From the NCBI RefSeq assembly GCF_021789175.1, contig NZ_CP084560.1:1240001-1304000 (forward strand): a stretch of DNA of 64,000 bases. Direction: 5' to 3'. The notes beneath the pieces were generated by a model. The model was not told where the DNA came from and ran no database searches. It saw nothing but the letters and a program-made list of their open reading frames with translations. Of the stretch, positions 44,624 to 53,233 are shown one piece after another (position 1 is the first letter of the stretch; each line of letters begins with the position of its first letter). This DNA is from Arthrobacter sp. FW306-2-2C-D06B. GTDB taxonomy: Bacteria > Actinomycetota > Actinomycetes > Actinomycetales > Micrococcaceae. Position numbers and translations under genes: made by a program.

Positions 44624-45838
44624 TGCCATGCCCTGTCCGCCACCGACGCACAGCGTCGCCAGTCCCAAGGTGCCATCCCGTTCTCGAAGGCCATTGAGCA
44701 AGGTGGTGGTCATCCGGGCGCCTGTCATGCCAAAGGGGTGGCCAAGGGCGATGGCGCCGCCATGAACGTTGAGCTTTTCCGGATCGATGCCGAGTTCGCG
44801 GGCGCTCGCCACCACCTGGACGGCGAAGGCTTCGTTGAGTTCCACGAGGTCAATGTCCGCCATGCTCAGCCCCGCCAAGTCCAAAGCCCGGCGCGAGGAC
44901 TCCACGGGGCCCATCCCCATGAGCTCCGGGGAGAGGGCGCTGACGCCGGTCGAGACGATACGCGCCAACGGCTCGAGGCCAAGTTCCCGGGCCCTGACAT
45001 CGCTCATGACCACCACGGCGGCGGCGCCATCGTTGAGCGGGCATGCGTTGCCGGCTGTCACTGTGCCTTCCTTGCGGAAGACCGGCTCCAAGGCGCTGAC
45101 GGCTTCAAGGGTGACGCCGGCGCGCGGTGAATCGTCGCGCTCCACGACGGTGCCGTCCTTGCGGGTGTACGGCGTGATCTCGCGGGCGTAGAAGCCTGAG
45201 GCAATGGCCGCCTCAGCCCGGTTCTGGCTCTGGACTGCCCACAGATCCTGCTCTTCCCGGCTGATTCCGTGGCTCGTCGCGACGTTCTCCGCGGTCTGCC
45301 CCATCGCGATGTAGACGTCCGGCATCCGTCCGCCAAGGCGGGGATCCGTCCATGGAGTGTTGGACGCGGCCCGGGCGGCTGTGCGGGCCCGCGCGGCCGC
45401 AAACAGGGGGTTATGCAGGCTGGTGTCCGTTTCCCCGGCCCCGACCCAGTTCTGGTAGCGCGACACGGACTCGACCCCCGCAGAGACGAAGGCATCGCCT
45501 TCCCCGGAGCGGATCGCGTGGAAGGCCATCCGCAGGGCCTGAAGGCTCGAGGCGCAAAAGCGGTTGATCGTGGCTGCGGGGACGGTGTCCAGGCCGGCCA
45601 GGACGGTCACCACCCGGGCCATGTTCGAACCGGCTTCGCCACTGGGCTCGGCGCAGCCAAGGTAGAGGTCATCGAGGCCGCGGCCATCGAGTGCTCCGGG
45701 ATCGAATGCCGGAATCTTCGCCAGTGCGGCACTCACCATCGCCGCCGCGAGGTCATCGGGACGTTCGTGCTTGAGGGACCCTTTGAAAGCCCGTCCAATG
45801 GGGCTTCTTGCGGTGGAAACGATGACGGCCTCAGTCAT
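44600..45838 (-). CDS. Acetyl-CoA C-acetyltransferase (thiolase)
   Basis: A 412-aa thiolase, catalysing reversible condensation or cleavage of acyl-CoA (beta-oxidation or acetoacetyl-CoA formation). The acyl-enzyme Cys is in NRFCASSLQALRMA (~93), the catalytic His in GGAIALGHPFGMTGAR, and the second Cys in LCVGGGQGMA. ATG 45838 follows a TAAGCT box by 6 nt. No other fatty-acid gene is adjacent. Confidence 0.92.
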   Translation of the reverse strand: MTEAVIVSTARSPIGRAFKGSLKHERPDDLAAAMVSAALAKIPAFDPGALDGRGLDDLYLGCAEPSGEAGSNMARVVTVLAGLDTVPAATINRFCASSLQALRMAFHAIRSGEGDAFVSAGVESVSRYQNWVGAGETDTSLHNPLFAAARARTAARAASNTPWTDPRLGGRMPDVYIAMGQTAENVATSHGISREEQDLWAVQSQNRAEAAIASGFYAREITPYTRKDGTVVERDDSPRAGVTLEAVSALEPVFRKEGTVTAGNACPLNDGAAAVVVMSDVRARELGLEPLARIVSTGVSALSPELMGMGPVESSRRALDLAGLSMADIDLVELNEAFAVQVVASARELGIDPEKLNVHGGAIALGHPFGMTGARMTTTLLNGLRERDGTLGLATLCVGGGQGMAVVFERLS

Positions 45839-45844
45839 GCCCCC

Positions 45845-45850
45845 AGCTTA
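45845..45850 (-). promoter_or_regulatory. -10 box TAAGCT, leaderless start of thiolase
   Basis: Read on the minus strand: TAAGCT, GGGGGC, ATG at 45838. Confidence 0.55.
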
Positions 45851-45890
45851 CGCCGGGGCCCGCTCGCCGACGGCGGCTAATGCACGGGAG

Positions 45891-47060
45891 TCAGGCGAGG
45901 CGTGTGGCCCCCGCTGCCGGGGTGACGGTGAAGATGTCCGGCGTCGTGAAACCGGCCGCCGCGAAGGCGCGTACGACGGCGTCGCGCACCTCTTGCTCAT
46001 GGGCCGCCGGGGTGAGGGCGATAGCCGAGCCGCCGAAACCGCCTCCGGTCATCCGGGCACCGATGGCGCCGTGGTCGCGGGAAGTTTCCACTGCGAGATC
46101 CAGTTCCGGGCACGAGATCTCGAAGTCGTCGCGCATGGAGGCATGGCTCGCATCCAGGAGCCTGCCGATGTGTGCGGGTCCGTCCGTGGTGAGCCGTTCC
46201 ACGGTCTGAAGCACGCGGTCATTCTCCGTGACGATGTGCCGCACCCGTCGGAAAGTCGTGCTGTCCAGGAGGCCGCTGGCTTCCTCCAGATCCCCGATGC
46301 CGACGTCGCGAAGGGCCGGGACCCCCAGTACCTGGGCGCCCAATTCGCAGGAAGCCCGACGCGAGGCATAGCCGCCGTCAGCATGCGAATGGGAAACCTT
46401 GGTGTCGATGACCAGCAGCACGAGCCCGGCTTCCTCGGCGTCGAAGGGGACCAGCTGTACGCTCTGGTCGCGGCAGTCCAGGAAGACCGCATGGCCCTTT
46501 GACCCGCGAAGTGACGCCGACTGGTCCATGATTCCGGTGGGGGCGCCCACGAAGTCGTTTTCGGCCTTCTGCGTTGCCAGGACCATGTCTTCGGCGCCGA
46601 GTCCCGCACCAGTCAGCTCGTTGAGCGCCGAGATGACTGCGCATTCGATGGCGTGCGACGAGGACAGTCCCGCGCCAAGGGGGACATCCGAATCCATGAG
46701 GAGATCGAAGCCCGGGACAAGGATGCCGCGCTGTTGCAACGCCCAGGCCACGCCGAGCGGATACTTCGTCCAGCCCTTGGCCGCTTCCGGAACCAACATG
46801 TCCACGTCGGCTTCGACCACGCCCTGCCCGCCGAAAGTGGACAGCAGCCGGACACGTGAATCACGGCGGATCCGGACTGCAACCTTCGCCGTCTTGTCGA
46901 TGGCGAAAGGCAACACGAAACCCTCGTTGTAATCGGTGTGCTCGCCGATCAGGTTCGCGCGTCCCGGTGCCTGCCACACGCCGTCGGGGGCTGAACCGAA
47001 AGTCGACTCGAAAAGCCCGGACAGGTCGCTCACGGCCGGGGCGTCGGGAGTGGAGGTCAT
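45891..47060 (-). CDS. galK: Galactokinase
   Basis: A 389-aa GHMP kinase that phosphorylates galactose at C1 in the Leloir pathway. Motifs: APGRANLIGEHTDYNEGFVL (substrate binding), the ATP-binding VPLGAGLSSSHAIECA, and GARMTGGGFGGSAIAL near the C-terminus. It overlaps galT by 4 bp, with galT first in the operon. Length is normal. Confidence 0.95.
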   Translation of the reverse strand: MTSTPDAPAVSDLSGLFESTFGSAPDGVWQAPGRANLIGEHTDYNEGFVLPFAIDKTAKVAVRIRRDSRVRLLSTFGGQGVVEADVDMLVPEAAKGWTKYPLGVAWALQQRGILVPGFDLLMDSDVPLGAGLSSSHAIECAVISALNELTGAGLGAEDMVLATQKAENDFVGAPTGIMDQSASLRGSKGHAVFLDCRDQSVQLVPFDAEEAGLVLLVIDTKVSHSHADGGYASRRASCELGAQVLGVPALRDVGIGDLEEASGLLDSTTFRRVRHIVTENDRVLQTVERLTTDGPAHIGRLLDASHASMRDDFEISCPELDLAVETSRDHGAIGARMTGGGFGGSAIALTPAAHEQEVRDAVVRAFAAAGFTTPDIFTVTPAAGATRLA

Positions 47061-48190
47061 GCTGGTGCCCCTTCGGGAATAGCGCGCTGCGAATCGCTGG
47101 CGACGGCGCGCAGCCGTTCTGCCACGGATTCAGGCGTGGTGTCGTTGATGAAGGCTCCCATGGCCGCCTCCGAACCGGCAAGGTACTTGAGCTTGTCGGC
47201 GGCTCGGCGCGGGGAGGTGAGTTGCAGGTGCAGGTGGCCGGACGGCCTCAAGGCAGCATCGAGGGGCGCCTGGTGCCACGCGGAAATGTAGGGCGTGGGA
47301 GTCGGATACAGGGCATCCATGCGCTTGAGCAACTCAAGGTAGACGTGCGCTAGTTCGTCGCGTTCTTCGCCGCTCAAGGCGGCGAGGTCCGGAACCTGGC
47401 GATGCGGGACGAGATGCACTTCCAGCGGCCAGCGGGCCGCGAAGGGTACATAGGCGCTGAAGTGCCCGCCTTCGAGCACCATGCGGCTCCCGTCCTGCCG
47501 TTCGGCCTTGAGGATCGAGGACGTCAGCGATTCCCGGCCGTTTGAGTTGTCGAAGTGCCGGCTGGCGGCGGCGCCAAGGCTTGCCGCCCGCGGCGTGACG
47601 TAGGGGTAGGCATAGATCTGTCCGTGCGGGTGGTGGAGCGTTACCCCGATGTCAGCACCCCGGTTTTCGAACGGAAACACCTGCTGGATTCCAGGGAGCG
47701 CGCTGAGCGCCTGGGTCCTGTGCGCCCATGCCTCAATGACAGTGCGCGCCCTGGTTTCGCCAAGCCCGGCAAAGGATCCGGTGTGGCTTGGGGTGAACGA
47801 GACAACCTCGCAGCGGCCGTAGGCGGGACCCGACGTTCCCCAAGCGGGCGTGCCGGGAATCGTGCCGAGCGTTGGACCCAGCGAAGGGAAGCGGTTCTCG
47901 AAGACCACGACGTCGTAGTCCGGCGCGGGAATTTCCGAAGGGTTCGCGGGAGTGGTGGGGCAGATCGGACATTGGTCCGCGGGCGGAAGATGGGTGCGGC
48001 TTTGGCGGTGCGCCGCGACCGCGACCCATTCGCCACTCAGCGCGTCGTAGCGCAACTCGCCCGGATCGGCGCGCGGCGGCAGCTCACGGTGATCCGTCAA
48101 CGAGCCGGGATCGCGCTCCGGCGAGCCGGCGTCGTCGAAATAGATCAGCTCCCGGCCGTCGGCGAGGCGCGTGCTGGTAAGGCGAGTCAT
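47057..48190 (-). CDS. galT: Galactose-1-phosphate uridylyltransferase
   Basis: A 377-aa Leloir enzyme exchanging UMP between UDP-glucose and galactose 1-phosphate. Zinc-site cysteines are in DQCPICPTTPANP; the active-site His-Pro-His is in GVTLHHPHGQIYAYP, and downstream substrate contacts include FAARWPLEVHLVPHR and SAWHQAPLD. ATG 48190 begins the gene; the frame continues upstream to 49315 through the promoter and the opposite-strand epimerase gene and is not coding there. Confidence 0.95.
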   Translation of the reverse strand: MTRLTSTRLADGRELIYFDDAGSPERDPGSLTDHRELPPRADPGELRYDALSGEWVAVAAHRQSRTHLPPADQCPICPTTPANPSEIPAPDYDVVVFENRFPSLGPTLGTIPGTPAWGTSGPAYGRCEVVSFTPSHTGSFAGLGETRARTVIEAWAHRTQALSALPGIQQVFPFENRGADIGVTLHHPHGQIYAYPYVTPRAASLGAAASRHFDNSNGRESLTSSILKAERQDGSRMVLEGGHFSAYVPFAARWPLEVHLVPHRQVPDLAALSGEERDELAHVYLELLKRMDALYPTPTPYISAWHQAPLDAALRPSGHLHLQLTSPRRAADKLKYLAGSEAAMGAFINDTTPESVAERLRAVASDSQRAIPEGAPA

Positions 48191-48265
48191 GGATTCATGG
48201 TGCCACAGAGTGCTCAAAAAGGCAAAATATCTAACAAAAGAGAACATTGAGAGTGGGGTCAAGTC
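48191..48265 (-). promoter_or_regulatory. AT-rich gal operon promoter region
   Basis: The 75 bp before galT are unusually AT-rich (AAATATCTAACAAAAGAGAA around 48226-48245). On the minus strand they include TTTTGTTAGATATTTTG. This is the divergent control region for galT-galK and the epimerase gene. No known operator is recognised. Confidence 0.45.
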
Positions 48266-48280
48266 ATGCGCGGCATGCAG

Positions 48281-48286
48281 TACGGT
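48281..48286 (+). promoter_or_regulatory. -10 box TACGGT, leaderless start of epimerase
   Basis: TACGGT, 6 nt, then ATG 48293. This argues against the upstream in-frame ATG at 48266. Confidence 0.6.
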
Positions 48287-48292
48287 GGTGCC

Positions 48293-49243
48293 ATGCCTCC
48301 CACCACGCCGATTTCCACGCCGGGCGAAGAGACCGTATCCCGCCGCTTTGCCAGCGGACGCCAATTCGAGATCCGCCGCGGCGACGCGCTCGCCGTCGTC
48401 ACCGAGCTCGCCGCGGGCTTGCGGCTGTTCAGCCGCGACGGCGTCCAGCTCACCGAGAGCTACGGCGACGGGCAACTTCCGCCCGGCGCCACCGGAATAA
48501 CCCTGGCTCCTTGGGCCAACCGGATCGAGGACGGGATCTGGTACCTCGACGGAAAGAAGCAGCAACTGGATATCACGGAGGTGTCCCGCAATAACGCTAG
48601 CCATGGGCTCCTCCGCAATTCGTCCTATGCCCTCGTGGCGGAAGACCAATTCTCCGTGACCCTCGAAGCGGTGATCTTCCCGCAGCATGGCTACCCGTTC
48701 CTGGCCCGGCACCAGGTCCGCTATGAGATCGACGCCGGGCTCGCATTGCGGGTTTCTCAGAGTTTCATCAATGATTCGGCGGCACCCGCTCCCTTCGTGC
48801 TCGGTGCGCACCCGTATTTGCGTGTGGGGGACGTTCCGCCCGAAGAGATGGTCCTGACTGTCCACGCCGGCACACGGCTCGTGGCTGACGAGCGGCTGAT
48901 CCCGCGTAGCTCGGTGCGTGTCAGCGGTGATTTTGATTTTGGCGGCGGCCGGAGTGTCGGCGGCCTGGATGTCGATGTGGCGTTCACGGATCTGGAGTTC
49001 GACGGCGGACTCGCCCGCCAAACGCTGTCCGCGCCGGACGGCCGGAGCGTCTCTTTGGTGCAGGACGAGAACTGCGCCTACGTCCACGTTTTCGTCACGG
49101 ATACTTTTCCGGGCCGCTCGAAGGCCGTTGCGATCGAGCCCATGACTGGTCCGGCGAACGCCTTCAACTCGGGGGAGGGCCTCCGGTGGCTTGAACCAGG
49201 CGGGACCTTCACCATGAGATGGGGAATTGTGGGCGCGCTGTAG
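48293..49243 (+). CDS. Aldose 1-epimerase family protein
   Basis: A 316-aa mutarotase-fold protein that interconverts sugar anomers, here probably feeding galactokinase with alpha-galactose. Family features: GITLAPWANRIEDG, NNASHGLLRN (catalytic His), PFVLGAHPYLRVGD (second His) and AVAIEPMTGPANAFNSGEGL, with the catalytic Glu late. It is divergent from galT. The start at 48293 is set by the leaderless promoter pattern. Confidence 0.9.
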   Translation: MPPTTPISTPGEETVSRRFASGRQFEIRRGDALAVVTELAAGLRLFSRDGVQLTESYGDGQLPPGATGITLAPWANRIEDGIWYLDGKKQQLDITEVSRNNASHGLLRNSSYALVAEDQFSVTLEAVIFPQHGYPFLARHQVRYEIDAGLALRVSQSFINDSAAPAPFVLGAHPYLRVGDVPPEEMVLTVHAGTRLVADERLIPRSSVRVSGDFDFGGGRSVGGLDVDVAFTDLEFDGGLARQTLSAPDGRSVSLVQDENCAYVHVFVTDTFPGRSKAVAIEPMTGPANAFNSGEGLRWLEPGGTFTMRWGIVGAL

Positions 49244-49272
49244 ATGGGTTTCCCATCCGGCACTCCCTGCGG

Positions 49273-49278
49273 AATTAT
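49273..49278 (+). promoter_or_regulatory. -10-like AATTAT before AI-2E family gene
   Basis: AATTAT lies 6 nt before ATG 49285; a weaker match to the leaderless pattern. Confidence 0.35.
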
Positions 49279-49284
49279 GGGTGA

Positions 49285-50610
49285 ATGACGCCAGCACAGG
49301 ACGCCACGCCATCAAGTGACCCCGTTTCGGCCGCGCCCGGGCCGGTGCCAGAGCATCACATTGCGCAGGACATCCCTTATGGAGTGCGGATCGCTGCCGC
49401 CTGGGCCTGGCGGGTGGGCCTCATCTTGGTGGTAGTTGGAGCCCTTATTTGGCTGTTGGGGAAGGTCAGCTTCCTGATCATCCCGCTCATGGTCGCCTCC
49501 CTCCTTGCCGGCTTGCTCTATCCGGTCACGCGGTGGCTCGGGAAGCTCAAGATGCCGCGAGGAGCGGCCGTTGCCATCACCGTGGTGGGTTTCCTCGGCC
49601 TCATTGCGGGAGCTCTGGCGTTGGTGGGCCGGCAGCTCGCCGTGGGATTCGGCGAGTTGTGGCAGGAAGCGCTCGCGGGCATCCAGCAGGTCCAGGCGTG
49701 GCTCGCTGACGGGCCGCTGCATCTGACCGCGGACCAGATCGACACCTACATCCAGAGCGCCACCTCGGCGCTCCAGAACAACAGCAGCAGTATCCTCAGC
49801 GGTGCCCTGTCGTTCGGCAGTACGGCCGGCCATTTTGCGGCGGGCACGGTCCTTGCCCTCTTCATCTTGATCTTCTTTCTTCTCGAAGGATCCAGGATCT
49901 GGCGGTTCATCGTCGGGCTCCTGCCCAGGACTGCGCGCGCAGCGGCCGACGGCGCCGGCCGGCGCGGTTGGTCGTCCATGGTCAGCTACGTGCGCATCCA
50001 GATGTTCGTGGCGTTCGTGGACGCCGTGGGGATCGGCGTCGGCGCAGCGATTATCCAGGTTCCCCTCGCCCTGCCGCTGGGTGTCCTGGTGTTCATCGGT
50101 TCATTTATCCCGGTTGTCGGTGCCCTCGTGACGGGCGCCATTGCCGTGCTCCTGGCTTTGGTGGCCAACGGTCCCGTCAACGCGCTCGTCATGTTGGCCA
50201 TCGTGCTGTTCGTGCAACAGCTCGAAAGCCATATCCTCCAGCCGCTCATCATGGGCAAGGCAGTATCCTTGCACCCCGTCGCCGTGATCTTGTCCGTGGC
50301 GGCCGGTTCCTACCTGGCCGGAATCCCGGGAGCGCTCTTCGCCGTTCCGCTCCTCGCCGTAGCAAATACGGCGGTTCGCTATATTGCCGCGCGGACGTGG
50401 GAACATGATGAAGGACTGATGACCGCGTACGCCGGCGCAGGGATTGCACCACCGGACTCCGATGAGGAACCCACCATCAAGGAAATCCACCGTCCCGGCG
50501 CCAACGCGGGCGCACGGTCCAATAGCGGCGAAGGCGCCGCAGGTCAGCACGCGGCTGCGGAACGGACATTCCCCAAGGATGCCGCAGAGCACACCAACAA
50601 AGGAGACTAA
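49285..50610 (+). CDS. AI-2E family (PerM/TqsA-like) membrane permease
   Basis: A 441-aa membrane protein with ~8 hydrophobic segments. The pattern is typical of AI-2E transporters: a helical pair near 50-110, a long extracytoplasmic stretch (~120-170), then GVLVFIGSFIPVVGALVTGA and IVLFVQQLESHILQPLIMGK. Members transport different ions or signals, so AI-2 should not be assumed. The C-terminal ~70 residues are polar. The next gene, ilvA, starts 3 bp later and could be co-transcribed. Confidence 0.88.
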   Translation: MTPAQDATPSSDPVSAAPGPVPEHHIAQDIPYGVRIAAAWAWRVGLILVVVGALIWLLGKVSFLIIPLMVASLLAGLLYPVTRWLGKLKMPRGAAVAITVVGFLGLIAGALALVGRQLAVGFGELWQEALAGIQQVQAWLADGPLHLTADQIDTYIQSATSALQNNSSSILSGALSFGSTAGHFAAGTVLALFILIFFLLEGSRIWRFIVGLLPRTARAAADGAGRRGWSSMVSYVRIQMFVAFVDAVGIGVGAAIIQVPLALPLGVLVFIGSFIPVVGALVTGAIAVLLALVANGPVNALVMLAIVLFVQQLESHILQPLIMGKAVSLHPVAVILSVAAGSYLAGIPGALFAVPLLAVANTAVRYIAARTWEHDEGLMTAYAGAGIAPPDSDEEPTIKEIHRPGANAGARSNSGEGAAGQHAAAERTFPKDAAEHTNKGD

Positions 50611-50613
50611 CCC

Positions 50614-51852
50614 GTGAATACCCTCGATACCCTGCCCGTCACCCTGGACGATGTCCTTAAGGCGCGGGAGCTGCTCGAGGGCATTATTACCAAGACCCCT
50701 ATCGAGTCCTCACGGGCCCTGGGAGCCATGGTAGGCGGAGAGGTCTTCTTCAAGTGCGAGAACCTCCAGCGGGCGGGTTCCTTCAAGGTCCGTGGCGCCT
50801 ACGTGCGCATGGCGCGCCTGTCTCCCGAGGAAAAGAAGCGCGGCGTGGTCGCGGCTTCGGCGGGCAACCACGCACAAGGCGTTGCAGTGGCGGCGAAAAG
50901 CCTGGGAATCAAGGCACGCATCTACATGCCGCTCGGTGTGGCGCTTCCGAAGCTTGCTGCCACCCGCAGCCACGGAGCCGAAGTTGTCCTGCACGGACAC
51001 AACGTCGATGAGGCCCTGGCCGAGGCCCAGCGTTACGCGGACGAAACAGGCGCCGTCTTCGTCCACCCCTTCGACAACGTCGACGTCGTGGCGGGCCAGG
51101 GCACCGTCGGGCTCGAAATCCTGGATCAAGTTCCCAATGTCGACACTGTCCTGATGGGCGTCGGTGGCGGTGGACTGCTGGCTGGAGTCGCCGTCGCGAT
51201 CAAAGCGAGGGCAAGGGAGCTGGGACGCGAGATCCGGATCATCGGCGTGCAGGCCGAGAACGCGGCCGCCTACCCGCCGTCGCTCGCCGCTGATGCCCTG
51301 GTGCCGCTCAAGAAGGTTTCCACGATGGCGGACGGCATCGCCGTCGGTCGCCCCGGCCAGCTGCCGTTCAGCATCATCCGCGAACTCGTAGACGACGTCG
51401 TGACCGTGAGCGAAGACTCCTTGGCCCGGGCGCTCATCTTCCTGCTCGAGCGGGCCAAGATGGTGGTGGAGCCCGCCGGCGCTGTCGGCGTCGCTGCCCT
51501 CATGGACGGCAAGATCGAAAATCCGGGGACCACGGCCGTCATCCTGTCCGGCGGCAACATTGACCCCATGCTGATGCTCAAGGTGATCCAGCGCGGCCTC
51601 TCAGCGGCCGGACGCTACATGACCGTGCGCATGATGCTGGATGACCGGCCCGGTTCCCTGGCCACGATCGCCCGCATCATCGCCGAAAACGACGCCAACG
51701 TGACCGGCCTGGACCACACCCGGGTGGGCGGCGCGATCAGCATGGGCGACGTCTCCATCACCGTCAACCTCGAAACCAAAGGCCACGAGCACAGCGAGCA
51801 GGTCCTGGCAGCCCTTCGCGCCGAGGGCTTCCACCCGATCGTGGTGCACTGA
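50614..51852 (+). CDS. ilvA: Threonine ammonia-lyase
   Basis: A 412-aa PLP enzyme converting threonine to 2-oxobutyrate for isoleucine synthesis or catabolism. The PLP lysine is in NLQRAGSFKVRGAYVR (~60), the PLP-phosphate glycine loop is MGVGGGGLLAGVAVAI, and the substrate Asn motif is SAGNHAQGVAVAA. A single C-terminal ACT-like domain (~335-412) suggests allosteric control. GTG 50614 has AAAGGAGA upstream. A 66-bp palindrome follows. Confidence 0.94.
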   Translation: MNTLDTLPVTLDDVLKARELLEGIITKTPIESSRALGAMVGGEVFFKCENLQRAGSFKVRGAYVRMARLSPEEKKRGVVAASAGNHAQGVAVAAKSLGIKARIYMPLGVALPKLAATRSHGAEVVLHGHNVDEALAEAQRYADETGAVFVHPFDNVDVVAGQGTVGLEILDQVPNVDTVLMGVGGGGLLAGVAVAIKARARELGREIRIIGVQAENAAAYPPSLAADALVPLKKVSTMADGIAVGRPGQLPFSIIRELVDDVVTVSEDSLARALIFLLERAKMVVEPAGAVGVAALMDGKIENPGTTAVILSGGNIDPMLMLKVIQRGLSAAGRYMTVRMMLDDRPGSLATIARIIAENDANVTGLDHTRVGGAISMGDVSITVNLETKGHEHSEQVLAALRAEGFHPIVVH

Positions 51853-51865
51853 CGCCGTAGCCCAG

Positions 51866-51931
51866 CCCAACTGACTCGCAGTTGTTGTCGTTATGAGCCT
51901 TCATAACGACAACAACTGCGAGCTAGTTGGG
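51866..51931. repeat. 66-bp palindromic repeat, copy 2 (convergent gene end)
   Basis: This is the second copy of the element at 9547-9612. Arms CCCAACTGACTCGCAGTTG extending into TTGTCGTTATGA (51866-51895) pair with 51903-51931. It lies between the converging ilvA and greA genes, immediately before the greA terminator. Confidence 0.8.
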
Positions 51932-51944
51932 GGGACAAAGCAAA

Positions 51945-51979
51945 ACGCCGGCCCTCCCCGCGAAGGGGTGGGCCGGCGT
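51945..51979 (-). terminator. Terminator of greA
   Basis: ACGCCGGCCC (51945-51954) pairs with 51970-51979, extended inside by CCCC/GGGG. On the minus strand it is followed by TTTGCTTTG. Confidence 0.85.
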
Positions 51980-51997
51980 CGTTGTTTCGCGGAACTA

Positions 51998-52492
51998 TCA
52001 GCCGGCGAACGGCTTGGCGGAAACAATCTCCACCGGAATTTCCTTGCCGTTGGGGGCGACGTAGCTGATTTTGTCGCCTTCCTTGTGGCCCATGATCGCC
52101 ACGCCGAGCGGGGACTTCTCACTGAAGACGTTGAGATCGGAATCGCCGGCGATCTCACGGGATCCGAGCAGGAAGGTCTCTTCGTCACCGGCGATGCGGG
52201 CGACGACAACCATGCCCTGCTCGACGATTCCGTCGTCGGCCGGAGCTTCGCCCACCTGGGCGTCGCGCAGGAGCACGGTCAGCTGGCGGATGCGGGCCTC
52301 GATCTTGCCCTGCTCTTCCTTGGCGGCGTGGTATCCACCGTTTTCCTTGAGGTCACCCTCCTGACGGGCGGCTTCGATCTTCTGTACGATCTCCGCACGG
52401 CCAGGGCCGGAAAGGTGGTCCAGCTCTGCCTTCAGGCGGTCAAATGCGTCCTGGGTAAGCCAAGCTGCAGGCGCGCTGTTGGTGGTCGACAC
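51998..52492 (-). CDS. greA: Transcription elongation factor GreA
   Basis: A 164-aa factor that enters the RNA polymerase secondary channel and stimulates cleavage of backtracked RNA. The N-terminal coiled coil contains QKIEAARQEGDLKENGGYHA (with the acidic tip) and AAKEEQGKIEARIRQL; the C-terminal FKBP-like domain has SPLGVAIMGHKEGDKISYVA. Start GTG 52492 has AAGGAGA upstream; the frame opens 51 nt earlier without support. Confidence 0.95.
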   Translation of the reverse strand: MSTTNSAPAAWLTQDAFDRLKAELDHLSGPGRAEIVQKIEAARQEGDLKENGGYHAAKEEQGKIEARIRQLTVLLRDAQVGEAPADDGIVEQGMVVVARIAGDEETFLLGSREIAGDSDLNVFSEKSPLGVAIMGHKEGDKISYVAPNGKEIPVEIVSAKPFAG

Positions 52493-52645
52493 GGACTTCT
52501 CCTTATGGATCTGACAAGCAAAGACCCCGCCGGTGCAGGCCACTCGTGGAACTCAGCAACCAACTCAGCGGGGTTAAGGTATTGATCCAGTGTAGTCAAT
52601 CCTGTGGACAAACCCAAGCTCACTGAGTCGCGGGTCACACCTTTG

Positions 52646-53104
52646 CTATTTGCTGCCGTCGACAATCCAGCAGTTGTCCACGACGGCGGACACGGCTTCG
52701 GACTCGGTTCGCAGGATGGTCCTTTGGGCTGTTGTCTGGCCGCCGTCGGCCCCTGCCTTGGGGGCGTTCGGGCCGATCTCGACGACCTTCCAGCCGACCA
52801 CCGCGAACTTGGAATCCATGGCCTTGACCGCGCATTTCGCGGTGGCTTCGGGGTTCTTGGTGACCTGGAAATCGACGGACAGCTGGGTGGCGTCGGTGGC
52901 GCTGTAGCCGATGTCCTTGAAAGACACCGATGACTGCGAGGAAGACGTGGTGACCCAAAAGAGGAGCCCGATGGCCACAAGGAGGACGGCAATGACGATG
53001 TTCCGCTTGGTTTTCCCTCCGAAGGCGCGCTTTTGGCTGCCGTAGCGATTGGCTAGGCTGGTAGTTGCCGGTAGCACCGTGCCCGATGGGTCTTCCGAAG
53101 TCAC
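52646..53104 (-). CDS. DUF4307 family membrane protein
   Basis: A 152-aa bitopic protein. A basic N-terminus (LANRYGSQKRAFGGKTKRN) precedes one transmembrane helix IVIAVLLVAIGLLFWVTTS, followed by an extracytoplasmic beta-rich domain with two Cys residues (TAKCAVKAM, VVDNCWIVD). The family is conserved in actinobacteria next to greA and mca (compare Rv1081c, from memory); function unknown. GTG 53104 is the start because TAAACT lies 6 nt upstream. Confidence 0.82.
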   Translation of the reverse strand: MTSEDPSGTVLPATTSLANRYGSQKRAFGGKTKRNIVIAVLLVAIGLLFWVTTSSSQSSVSFKDIGYSATDATQLSVDFQVTKNPEATAKCAVKAMDSKFAVVGWKVVEIGPNAPKAGADGGQTTAQRTILRTESEAVSAVVDNCWIVDGSK

Positions 53105-53110
53105 CCACCT

Positions 53111-53116
53111 AGTTTA
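53111..53116 (-). promoter_or_regulatory. -10 box TAAACT, leaderless start of DUF4307 gene
   Basis: Read on the minus strand: TAAACT, AGGTGG, GTG at 53104. Confidence 0.6.
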
Positions 53117-53233
53117 GTGGGCTTCCGGCGCCTTCCCGCACACAGCGGAGCGGCACGCTTGAGAAATGCCTGAACAGTCCACAGCCAACAGCAAGCCCAG
53201 AACAGCATGACCCGGAAAGAGGAACCGTACCGG

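Noticed and set aside
48191..49315. Apparent N-terminal extension of galT through the divergent epimerase gene
   Set aside because: The extension covers the AT-rich promoter and the antisense of a conserved gene; GalT family length is met from 48190.
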